64,000 bases of DNA, from assembly GCA_948567375.1 (NCBI GenBank), contig OX419762.1, positions 17,552,001 to 17,616,000 on the forward strand, written 5' to 3'. Each line of letters begins with the position of its first letter. Positions within the stretch are counted from its first letter, which is position 1. This stretch comes from Lunularia cruciata. Its lineage: Eukaryota; Streptophyta; Marchantiopsida; Lunulariales; Lunulariaceae. The translations under genes and the position numbers were made by a program. The notes under the pieces were generated by a model. The model was not told the origin of the DNA, ran no database searches, and saw only the letters and a list, made by a program, of their open reading frames with translations. Positions 39,500-51,600 of this stretch are shown piece by piece.

Positions 39500-42100
39500 A
39501 GTAAGACACTTTGATGAGATGAACAAGAATAAGTTGAAAGACTTTTATCAAACAGAATAATACTTGACTTTGAAGAAAGACTACAAAGTAATCCAAACAT
39601 ATATATAATCCCTATGGTATACATCAGATTCTAGTTATATTTTGGTGGTTTTGAGTTAGTTGTCATTGATAAATTCAAGTTATATTTAACCCGAGTAAGA
39701 TATTGTCTAGAATAGATTCATAATTTTTATTTGAAGAAGCTCCTAGATTCTTATAGAATATGCTTTGAAGTTTCCACATGGGAGGTATGTGAAGCCACAT
39801 CCCATATAAGTGAATATTGATATAATAATATTTTTATAGAGTTATAAAAGAAAAGTATAAATTCTATTGAGTTACTAAGGCTCTTACTATAGTTATTTTG
39901 GAGAGGAATATAGGGAACTATTTGAGAGGAGAGATGAATCTATTCTTGAGTGACCATGTAGCATGGAGTGAGTAAGGAGTATAGATCTTTGTTATGAGTC
40001 ATTAAGGAGGATTTTTGGCATGAAAGAGTAAAATATGTAATTTGGGAAGTGATCAAAAGTTTTTTTCTTAGAATAGATGAAAATATAGATCCATTGCTAG
40101 ATATTGATGATATACATTCCCCTTGTGAAAGATACCCATAAAAATGCAATAACTTGCAAATTTTGTTGGTGTTGTCTAAGCATTGCCAATCCAAACATGA
40201 TGTTGAGAGTTAAGCTTGCTCTCATCATATCTCTTTTTGTTCCTACATTACAATCACTGCATCTCTTGATAAATTAAATAAGAATATCCACTTATCATTT
40301 ATAGTTGATACAATAAATACTACTCCATTGGCCAAGTTTACTTTGAAGACTGCTCTTAATTATGGCTTGCCAAAAGGTAATCATGTCTCAATACAAGCCT
40401 TATTTTACTAGTAATTATTGGCAAGCATATTTCAAAATTCTATGAACTTATTCAATTATGTCCAATCCGCAAATATTTAGCCATTCTTTAATAGATTTTC
40501 AATTAGACATGTTAATATCATACAAGACATACTTTGTATACTTTTTAATTTGAACCATAATAATAAAACAGTCTTCTTTTAGCCAATAATTTTACCTATA
40601 ATAACACCAAGTAACAAAGTATGGAATTATTTTTCTTATTTCTAAATTATGATTAAGATCTTGGATATCGTTGCATTTTTTACTCCTTTATCCTTATTGT
40701 ACACCTTGTCTTTCTACCTTATAAGAAGCCAAATCTCATTTAGTTATTCATTGCAATTATGAAAAGCAACACATAATAAAAAAACGGTGACATTTCATCT
40801 ATATTATATGATCACTTATAAAGATATAATCTGCAATAATAACCTTTTCCTTGGTAATCAAGCTTGTAAACTTGCCTAATTGGAGTAGTACCATCTCTAT
40901 TATAAACATTATATCTTTTATTGCTTATTAACTTGTTATTCTACACTATGTTCAAAGTTATATGATTTCTCATCTGTCTAAATTAAAACTTTCAATTCTG
41001 ATTGACATTATTTTTCTTAACCAAATTCAATTTCCACAAACTATAATCTTCATTGAGTATCATATTAAATAACAGTTTTTTCAAGTCATTTTTAACCATA
41101 TATTACTTATGAATGAAAATAATAGGTAGAGTAGAGAGTTATTCAAATTGTAATCTTCTTTCTCATGCTACACATGATCACCTTCATAATCTTCATAGTG
41201 CTAAATTGTCATTCAAGAGTTCAAAACCAATATATTTGACAATAACACAATCTACTAGCAAAAGAGGGATATTTAATGGTACAATTATTTATAAATTATA
41301 AATTAAAATAATTTTCATTTACAAATCATTAATATATTCAGTAAGATATTCCATAAGGATTATATGGTAATGGTAAGGATTATATATGGTAAGGATTCAT
41401 AAAGTAATGCTTAAAAAGTAACTTGGAATTTCCTCATGATTTACTATAATAAGGTAATTAAAAACTTTCATGTAGACAATAGGATATTAAGTATTGAGCA
41501 GCTTTCTAAAGAATTGAGTAACTTGACTTAGAGCTTAATTGGGTTGGAAATTGAATGACTAACTTTACCAAGAAGTAAGCTTGTACTCGTTTAAATTATA
41601 AATAATAAATTCCTTATCTATCTTTGTCATGGGATGCAAATTCTATTTAGTTCTTGGCTCACCGTTCTCTTTGTATCCTCCATTTGTTGTTTCTTTGCTT
41701 TTTCTCTTCTATAACTATATTGTTTGAGAATATGGTGGAGTGTAAGGTATTGAATAATATCTAATAGACTGAATAATCTAGATAAGAACTTAATGTCTTA
41801 CTTAGCCATAAACTTAAGTATCTAACTAAGTGTAAAGTATAAAAAAATAGAACTATAGCACATTCTCTTATATGTGTATTGAATAATACATTCTTGGTCC
41901 ATCTCTTATCTTATATCAATTTCACTTATTCTCTTTCAATTTTAGTTCTCAATCGTAGCTTTGTCTCTTTATTGTCATATGCTTCCAATTCTTGTATTTA
42001 TTTCTTTGCATTTCATCATAACAACTCAAATTTTAGCTCTAAAAGAAAGTTTCAAATTACTCTTTGATGAATCAATAATCTTATCTTCTCCTTATTAAGT
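39500..42100. other. AT-rich spacer, no gene recognised
   Basis: Only short open frames without motifs are present on either strand. It is probably transposon debris. A short repeated ggtaaggattatat phrase occurs at about 41370-41395. Confidence 0.45.
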
Positions 42101-42109
42101 CTTTATGTA

Positions 42110-42870
42110 AACCAATGAAGATATCTCTTGTAATCCTCACTCTACTAACTATTTGCTTATCTTGTTCTTCTTCCATTGCTCCATATGACACATTGTCTTT
42201 TGGAGGACAGAGGGTAGCTATCTATGAAAACTTGTTTGGAGGGAGCATTTGTATGCATTGCATACAATGCATGTTAGAGAAAACTTATACTTGGTTTGAG
42301 AAGATCAAGTGACGGTGGTGGATATTATGGTTACAAATTGTATGCACGATGTAAGTTTGGAGGGAGTGATTAGTCATCCCCTTGGATGGGCGGTGAGCAT
42401 AGAAACACCTCGTAAGGTCTTTAAGTAGAGGGGTGTGTAGCAAGGTCACCTCTTTGTTCCTCTAGCCTTGGAGTTATATGGAGTGATGGACATGATATTT
42501 GACACATTTGTCAAGGAGTGTGCAAGAGCTTACCATATTAGATGTCGAGGGGTACCAATCTCACTCTCGTAATTTGTAGCATACTTCAAACAATGTGTAT
42601 CCATTGCTATACATAGAGCATTGACTAGTGCAATCTATAGGAGAGCAATCACACTATGTGATGCTCTATTAGTATGTAGACCCTACAATTTGCATAGCTT
42701 GGATATCTTAGGTGAGGTAGAGTAGATTTTTCATATTGATACTACTAGGACTTTGCTCCATTTTACCTCTTTTGTCTCTCCCTTATATTGCTTGATGTGG
42801 TCTTCCCATCCTTCATGTGTTCTACGTGGTTGCCTTCTTCTATTCTTTGTACATACATTCTCTTCATATT
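42110..42870 (+). pseudogene. decayed 3' half-kilobase of the LINE found at 59.5-62.8 kb
   Basis: Read on the + strand, the sequence parallels the C-terminal coding part and the 3' tail of the 59-63 kb LINE. Shared landmarks are the SFGGQRVAI phrase (FGGQRIAT in the other copy), GHLFVPLALELYG, TFVKECARAYH, RRAITL and CRPYNLHS. They are followed by tail words such as ttttgtctctccctt, gtggtcttcccatcctt and tacgtggttgcc. It contains stops in frame (for example within the FK*RGV and LS*FVAY stretches) and a deletion near 42220. Most differences from the other copy are C-to-T or G-to-A, especially at CG sites. The ATG-initiated frame at 42115 is part of this relic, not a secreted peptide. Confidence 0.8.
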
Positions 42871-45800
42871 GAAATGAATAAGACAATGAAGTAAAGTTAC
42901 AAGTAATTAATCACAAAAAATGATTTGTTGACTCCTCTTGGATAAATCAATGATATTATGTTTTCCTTATATATCTATATATGTTTATAATTTTTCATGT
43001 TCCTTATAGTATCCATTTTCACTTTCTTCTCTCTACACTTGTTATGTTTTTATTGGAATGGATAAGACTCAAGGTTGAGTTACAATTGATATGTGGGAAT
43101 CAGATTTTATCTTCTTGGTATGAGCTATATGACCACAAGGTAATCTTACTTTTGACTTGCACTTTTTGCACACTCCTTGTGTATGTACTCTTCATGATCC
43201 CTTACAACTTCTGCATATTACTTAGATGTTAGTAACTTGGTTATTACCATACACATGAGAAATTTTGCAGATGCACCAAGATTGCAATCTAATATAAATA
43301 TCCCTAAAAGATCATGATTAAATATTAAAATATCAAATACATATTGATTAACTCACAAGCATATATGATATTGACTATATGATCCAACAAGATTTGCTTA
43401 CTTAATTTACTTATAAACATAAAAATTATAATATACTCTAGATTAATCATAGAAACATGTGATTAAATCTAAGATTGTATGCTTGTTATATCCTGTTTGT
43501 TAGAAGAAAAAAAGTGTATCATTGTGATTTTAATACATTCTTCTTCATGCAATATTCATAGAAACACAGATTAATAGAAATCTTAGGTTATGTTCATTCA
43601 CCACCACACACATTGATTCTAAAGGAAAAGATGAAGAATGTGATCAATCCGAGATTATTTTGAATAGGGATATCATATGCTTCTTGAAATTGAAGCAATT
43701 GTGAGTAATCTAATGAAAAACATGCACTTGATTTATAGTATGGGATAATCTATGTTTGATACAAATAAAATATAGTTTGTCTTTGACTACAATTTGCACT
43801 CGGGAAAATTTGGAAAAAAGTTAATACCTTACAAATTGACTCGTACTTTTAATAGTATCCTACATTATTTACTATGCTAATGTTATAAATTAAAATATAA
43901 ACATTACTAAGAAAGAAAGAGAGCAAATAGATAGAGCATATCATATGTACAACAATTTCACAACAAAACTTGCAAGTCTAAATTCTAGTTGTGGTTTCTC
44001 TTCCCACAAACATTATAGATAGTTATATAATTAGTATTTCCCTTTTCTTTAATACTTATGGTTATATGGAAGATCAAATACTTACACAAAGATATTAAGC
44101 CAAATGTTGGTAATATAACCATAAATACTATCCATAGAGAACAATTGAATAAATTATATTAGCAAACTATTACTTATTCAAGACAAATGAAAGTAGGTAG
44201 CAACAAGCTATGAATCCTTATATTGTAGCAATGTGTTTGGACCCTTAATTTGATTGATAAAATACATTATTATGTGTTTTTATTCTATTAATATCCCTTT
44301 TATTTAAAAAATGATACATTTTTTCACAAACACCATATTGTTTTTATGTTTTTTTGGACTCTACTATATTTAGTTAGTTATTGGTCTAACTATTTTTGTG
44401 TGTGTGAGATAATAATACTTTTGGATGTTTTGCTTGACAAGAGTATTGATCTTATAGTTATTAATATTAAATATATCTTTTATTATTCTTTATGCAACTC
44501 TTCTCTATGTTATCATCATGGTTCCTTTATGGCAATATATTCAGTAATTTGCACAATATATTTACTTAATATATTGTATTTATCCAATATACTTGTGTTG
44601 TGCATCCAACCATTGGAGTTTTAAGTGATATGTTAGTTTGCAATAGTTACCATTTGGTATAATCCTTAACTATATATTGTTGTAGTAGAATCTATCTCAT
44701 AGAAGATAGTCCAGATATTCTAATTATCTTTCATAGTTGTCTTTGTATTGTCTATCAATAGTATATATTTAAGAATAAATTTATATAGTGCAATATTTAA
44801 AAGACTCTTTGTATGACTTTGATATAATAAGATACTTAGGAGAAAGCTTCTTTTACACATTTCAAAGTAGGTCAGTTTGTCAAATATTCTTCATAACATG
44901 TCTAATTTTATAAAAGAAGTAAGATATGTATAACTTTGTCTAATATCATTTGATTATTTTATAATAAACAAAACTCTATGCTTCCAATACTTACATCATT
45001 AAGATCAATGAATTACATTTGCTTATGGTCATTCTATAATATATGATAAGTAATAGAGCATTATTAAGGTAATTGAAATATTTATGATATAAAATGAAAG
45101 TAATTGTTGAATCATAGATTTTTGGTACTTAGGAAAATTAATTCATTTTCTTTATATTTTAAAAATATCTTTAAATTGTAAATTTTGAAAACAAAGAAGA
45201 CAATTGTCCATTCTAATTACATTAAAAGTGATACTTCATAGATATTGGGATGAAATTTATGTCTATAAGCCAAATAAAGAAGGGTATAATTTAATGCAAA
45301 GTATATACTTTAAGATAGACTGAAGTTTATTGTTCTATAATATCCATATACAATGGTAACTTCTATATTTGGAATAAGTCAATACATATACTTAATTATC
45401 ACAATCCCTCTTCCCCTATTGCTACTGCGTCTCCGGCCGTCAATGATGCTGCTTCATGATAATACATATTTTAAATGTATATTTTGTATTGCTAGGAAGA
45501 ATTAAATATTTCTCTAAATGTATTGTAGCAAAAATTTAAAATTGTGTTGTGGCTACGTTACTATGCACAATATACATGTCGCTTTAAAATAGCTGAGGAA
45601 TAATTTATTTATGATGATCAAATTTTATTCATCTATTTCCATGTACATTATAACGTGGTACTCAAATTCTAGAACTTAATTATGTAAAAAAATTTAATTT
45701 ATTGTTCAAATATTTTTAAGAACTCAGCATACTCAACATGACTCTTTGGAGAAAATATCATAAGTTATGAAAGGAAAATGTTGATATGTACAAAGAGGCT

Positions 45801-45950
45801 AAATTATGCCTCGTACCTAAACGAATGAGTCCAAGATTGTTCTTAAAATACTAGTTATGTTGACCAACAAATATTTATAACAAAGGTATTAGTAACTAAC
45901 ATTACAACCTGACAATTTGATATGTGTCCATATAAAACCTTTGCACTTAA
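42871..45950. other. AT-rich spacer, no gene recognised
   Basis: There are short hydrophobic open frames (for example 42981-43232 and 44346-44624), as expected by chance in T-rich DNA. A small GC-rich island at about 45415-45455 (tgcgtctccggccg) stands out against the background but has no coding context. Confidence 0.45.
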
Positions 45951-45959
45951 AAAAGTTTT

Positions 45960-46330
45960 TTGACAGGGGTTTATGTGCAGGTTTTAGGAGAGGATTATTG
46001 GGGAAAGAGTTCACTCGCTAAGTTATTTTTTGGGGTATTTGAAAATGTACAGAGAGCAATAACTATAAAGATCCAAAAAGTGATTATAATTACTTTCAGA
46101 CGTCTTAAATGCGAATTGATTGAAACAATTTCTCATTCTCACAATATCGGGAAACACTGGACAAGATTTGATGGCACATTTCCAAAGATTATACGGTAAA
46201 ATTCGGAGGGATACTCATGAATTGTTTCGGTGGATTCCCATAGACAGCGGCATTGAAACCCCCTATTCAAATGTAGAAACTATATCATTAATAAGCAAAA
46301 ACGCCACAAAGCGTTGTCTAAGGTAAATTT
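45960..46330 (+). other. coding-like patch of unknown origin
   Basis: An open stretch (GVYVQVLGEDYWGKSS ... KHWTRFDGTFPK) continues with isolated stops to about 46310. Composition is closer to coding than the surrounding desert. I do not recognise the protein; it may be a captured gene fragment or an old element. Confidence 0.25.
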
Positions 46331-47560
46331 ACAGAAATTTCATTGATAGAAAAGGTAAAAATAAAATAAAATATGTTGGGTGAAAAGATCTTCAAGGTTG
46401 ATATTAGAAGTTCCTGGAAGCAATTTACTTTGTATGGATGTATGTATGTAAGCCATTTACTTTTGTTTGATAGTGCACAACAACTTTCAATTACATGAAC
46501 GAATACGCAACAAACCTTTATACGAAACATCTAAAGACGACATTGAAATTTATTTTGAAGCTATTATATATCTAAGACTTCTCATATTGGAAGTATTTAT
46601 CCTTTTTTTTAACTATGTGCAGGACTCTAGCGACAATACACTGATTGTGCACAATTCAAATTATCAGCCGTAATCTGTCGAATGGATCCTCACATCAAAC
46701 GCCCAAATTAAAAAGGGTACTAAGGATAGGAATAAAATATTGAAGCATGTAAGGTTCAACTGAACCCTAAAGTTGATCCGTTAATTACATTCCTTCTCAC
46801 TTTACTAGGTAGTAACAAAAAAGATTTGATACCAGAAACTACAAAGAAGGTCTAACTTAATGTAAAATTAATATGTCCTTTTCGCATAGATTTGGCTGGA
46901 ACGAGTAAGATTTAATAATACAGAATAATAATAGCAACGAGTGAAATCTAACTGCTTTTTAATACGGAGAGATAAAGAAGAAAGAAAATCGTGAAATTGA
47001 GAAACGGGATTAGAGTAACAAACCGTTGGTTTACTGCTAATGGTAAATCAGATCAGCCATAAGCCATGACTGGAGTGAATCAACACGGTAGAAATATGCA
47101 AATTAAGAAGGATGTGAGACGAGAAAATGCAGCTAATCAAAATATGATTAAACGATGAGATTACACTTTGGAGGAGATTGAGCTCAAGGTTGTGCAATAT
47201 TTCATTGTTTCAGTTCGAAGCACTAAGCCATGAGATGCCACCAATAGAGAAATCGGCACGAGAAATTGCAGCGAAGTAAGGCAAGGCAAGAACAAGCTAG
47301 CAATATATGTGTACGAATAATCCGGCTCGAGAGATTAGATTACGGTGGTAATAAGGCATGGGGCAAGAATGAAGGAAGGAAGGAAGGATTCGCCACGAGC
47401 AATTGCAGTGAATTAAGGCAGGACTAAGCTACGAGGTTACGTAGTAGAACACACTCAGTAAGGATGGTGTGAGGGATTGATAGTCATGTAGAACGGCTAT
47501 TTTGTTCGTTCCAACATGGGTGGCATATGTCAGTGGGGGCGGAGCAAATCAGAGGCGGAC
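46330..47560. other. spacer upstream of the ARID gene
   Basis: No gene is seen. The phrase gcacgagaaattgcagcgaa...taaggcaag at about 47256 is repeated in diverged form (ccacgagcaattgcagtgaattaaggcag) at about 47391, a period near 137. Composition rises towards genic values from 47.1 kb. Confidence 0.4.
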
Positions 47561-48623
47561 AGGGCAGACATTTCGCACTCCTCTTGGTTAAGGTCGTCCT
47601 CGTCCTCCTCTATCGGCGTACGCCGAGTCGCCTGAAGATGTCGGGCTTCATGCTAAGGGTGGAAGAGATGAACAAAAGTGGTTTAGGCGAGAGTCGTCCG
47701 TGAGGAGAGGACGAGCACTACTACTACTACTAACACCACTGCGCTTCGGTGGCCAGCGAGCCAGCCAAGCCAAAGCAGCATTGAGAGGAAGAGAGAGGGA
47801 AGAAGAAAGCAGCAGGGAAAATGTGAGTGAGTTTGGCATAATATCTAGTTCTGTATCTAGGGCAGAGAGGGAGACGAGAGGGGACAGATTCTGGTTGCTA
47901 GAGAAGAGTTCATCTGCTGGGGTGGTGTGGTACGAGAGGAGGAGGGTTGAAGGGATACCAGCACAGGTGGTGGCCTTCAGGGGTTCGGCTAGAGGGGAGG
48001 AAGCAGAGCATTGCGGGTCGAGGAGGAGGAGATTGAGAGAAATATGATGTTGTGTGCACTTCGGTGGAAGGAGGGGTTATAAATATTGAAGTCTCGAAAG
48101 ATCGGTTGCAAGAAATTTGCGGGGAGGGAGGGAAGGGAGAAGGAACCATTAGGTCAGCTGGTTGGTATTGAGTAGCGCATTGTGATCATTCCGAATACGG
48201 AGTGGTTGAGGAGTCGATTGACATCGGGGGTTTGGGTTTTTTCGATTCGCTGGTTAGGGTACGTGTTTTGTTCCTCCTGGTGTGGTTTTACACTGTGCAC
48301 AACGGTCATACGTGTGAGGTCGCAACTGCTATAGATTGCTGTTGGAACGGTGCTTCGTGATTCACAAGTGGAGGATATTTTCTGTTCATCATTGTATCAA
48401 GGGTTCGCTTCAGCTGTAGTTACGTATCTGTCTTTTGTTTGCGCTCGTGTTCTGGTCTATTGCTAGGTCAGTGCCCACTCTATATCACCAGGCTATGCTG
48501 CATTTTCGCCGTTCGCTAGTTTTTCATTCTTGAAAGCTAGTCCCTTTGCCTCCATTCCAAAATCAGATTTCCCAGCCAGGTTTTTTGCACACATATTGCC
48601 ATAGTGGAAAGAGGGTGGCTGTC
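47560..48623 (+). other. promoter and 5' leader region of the ARID gene
   Basis: GC- and purine-rich sequence with a ctactactacta tract at 47717-47731 and gag/gga runs. The transcription start is not identifiable by eye. The upstream frame runs open into the coding exon from 48546 but has no ATG before 48624. ATGs in other frames suggest short upstream ORFs or a leader intron. Confidence 0.4.
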
Positions 48624-51600
48624 ATGACAGAGCCTGAAACTGAAATTGGGAATGGAGCGTCGGCCACCATAGATAGCCAGCCTACAGTGACAGATGCACC
48701 GCAGGAGCCTGCTGAAGCCGAGGTGGTGAAGACTACGACTGGCGAGCATAAGGAGAGTGTACGATCTCGTGACGAGAAGCAAGCACCGAATGTGAGCAGC
48801 GAAGGACTTTTTTCCAAGAAAGCAGACAGCGACGAAGGGTCCATTAAAGAAGGCGACAGGAAGGTGGAGGAAATGAAAATAGACGAGAAGGAAGTGGAGG
48901 AGAAGGAGGTCCTAGGGAACGTAGGAGAACGGAAAGAAGGGGTCAAGAAAGAAAGAGTTTTGAAGGATGAGGACAAACACGAAGAGGAAATAGAGGAGGA
49001 GGAGGAGGAAGAAGAAGAAGAGGAAGAGGAGGAAGAAGAGGAGGAAGAGGAAGAAGAACCCCGACAAGGGAGAGTGGCTGTCTCGAGGGATGAGAAAATG
49101 GAGGAAGAAGAAGAAGAAGAGGAGGAGGAGGAAGAGGAGGTAGAGGAGGAGGAGGTAGAGGAGGAAGAGGTCGAAGAAGACGAAGTTGATGACAAGGATG
49201 GCAGTGTGGAAGAGCAAATCGCTTTTACAAGGGTTTTGGAGAACTTCTTCAGGGATCGGAACTTGGAGTACAAAGCTCCCAAGTTTTACGGAGAAGAATT
49301 GAATGTGCTTAAGTAAGAATCTGCCTAAGCAAATCGTTGACAGGAGCTTGATTATATATTTTCTGCTTGTCTGAGAGTCAAGAACACGATTTAGACTGCT
49401 TAGTTAATTCAATGATCTAGTTCAGAGCTTTGAGGTCAACTTTTTGCTGATTCGGGATTTTGAGTTTGTTCAGCAATATAATTAATAAATTTTAATAAAT
49501 AAATCCACCAATCACACTGTCACTCATCTAACTCACACAATATTAAAAAACACCATATTGCACACTTACCTAGAAGTTAAGACAGTCCGGGGAAGACTTA
49601 TAGCTAGTGGTAGGCTTCATGACGAATCTTGCTTGCAGATGTTTGGGTCCTATATGCCAACTTTAAGTTCATGGACAGCTTGCTTTTTCGGTGTATCGAT
49701 GGACCGCTGTTCTTTGTTATGTATTGATATTTGTATATACTGCGTGATGGATGCAGATTGTGGAAGGCAGTGACTTCTCTTGGGGGATACGAGCAGGTAG
49801 TGACAATGGGCAAGTGGCATGACAATGAGTCTTTCGTCTTGATGCCCCCTTTTGATACTACATCCATGTTGTTACGTTCTACACTTACAATACCTTGGTT
49901 CAACACCATTTTGCCGTTTGAGTGGAAGTTGACTGCTTCTCCTGCAGGTGACTTCTGGCAAATTGTGGAGACAAGTCGGGGAACAATTTAAACCCCCCAA
50001 GTGAGCTTTCAACCGTCGACTGTACAGATGCTATGTCCATGTTCATTGCAGTCAAGCAAGTTTGAAGAGGCTTAATTATGTTTCTGTAACTTCTCGTATT
50101 CGTTATGGGATACTAAAAGTAGAGTTACGCTAGCTTTGCTGAGTTCAATGCACTCCTCACAAGTGCTGAACCTCAAGGTTCAGCTCTCGAGGAGCGCATG
50201 GTGCCGAGCATGCTGACAAGCAATCCCTCTTCTGTATCTCGTATTTATCAACAGGGTTGTTCATTGAAGCCTCTAATTCTGTATTGTCACGTCTCTCTTT
50301 GGCTTTCAGGACTTGTACAACAATTTCATGGTCGTTCCGTGGCTTTTATGAGAAGGTAACTTCTGTATGCTGATAAAAGTTTCTACCTTTATCAATGTTT
50401 ATGAAATCAGAATGAGTGAGTGTGCACCAAAATCTCTAGCCTTCATCTAAGTCGGAATGCTGGCTAGGCGAACCCGTTGATCGCAGAATTTTGGAGATGA
50501 ACTCATTTGCTTATGGGGTTCAAAGTACTCAACATGAATAACAAAACCACTTCAATAGTCTTTTACCGGATCTCTCACCTGTGAGGCGTAAGAGTGAAAC
50601 TCAAGCCACTATCTGTTTCATGATAATATCCCTTTAGTTCAGTCGCTAGTGCCCCTTAAGGCCCGCTTCTAAGACAGTTGCTTATCAGTCCTTTCAAAGT
50701 AGAGGGGCTTTTTCAGCAAATTGTCTATGAATCTTATCTTGCTCTTTATTCCGTGCCTTTGAATCCATTTGCACGTGGTGAGATTTTCTACTCTGGAGAA
50801 GTAGGTGGTGTTATCTTGAGTGGTTCATGATCCTTTCTACTTTGTCCAACTTCAGTACTGCAGAAACTTTCTACACCCAGGCCATCATAGGCTTCTGTAG
50901 TTCGGCCCAAGCTCCGTTTGTGATACCCTAGCATGACTAGCATGTCATCATAGCTTTCTTATATGTGGTTCTTCCATTTCACAACTAACTCTGCTCTTTT
51001 TGCAGGCTCTGTTGGATTACGAGAGATTTCAAACTGGCGGGTTGCCACCTTCAAGCTTTGGAGGCAAAGATTCAAGCCAAGGGGATGGTTTAGGATTTGA
51101 CAGTCAAGCTGCCATGTCTCCCACAACTCCCTCTTCGCAGGTAACGTCCACGTACAGATTCGTATGAGAGTGCAACTCGTACAATTTATTAAACTACATG
51201 TCCATCTAACATAAACTCATAGAGAGATATGACACGAAAAGGGAGACTTACCTGATCGCCGTTGCATTAGCTGTACAAAAGTGATCTCTAACTGTGTTGT
51301 ATTTTGATATATTTTGGGACTGCAAGTAGATGGGGCTATTTTAAAGGGATGGTTTACGAGATCTTAGTTTCCCTACATTGGGGGCTAGAGTCTTGGATAC
51401 TGGTTGACTTTCTGAGGAATGCTTCTCTGTAACGATGGGCATAATGGGCCTGAAGAGATATGTATCTGATCCTCTGTTCCCTCCGACGAGGACAGCAACC
51501 TGGTGCGGCAGCAGCATCTGGATCCGGGAGGGCGAGGAGAGATGCCGCAGCGCGTGCCATGCAAGGTTGGCACTCTCAGAGAGTTGGTAATGGAGAGGTT

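Noticed and set aside
42115-42312. 65-residue frame with a signal-peptide-like start
   Set aside because: It lies inside the decayed LINE copy; SFGGQRVAI is the remnant of the LINE's FGGQRIAT phrase, so the hydrophobic start is accidental.
48563-49282. 239-residue serine-rich frame on the minus strand
   Set aside because: It is the reverse complement of the GAR repeat and ARID exon 1; no independent coding evidence.
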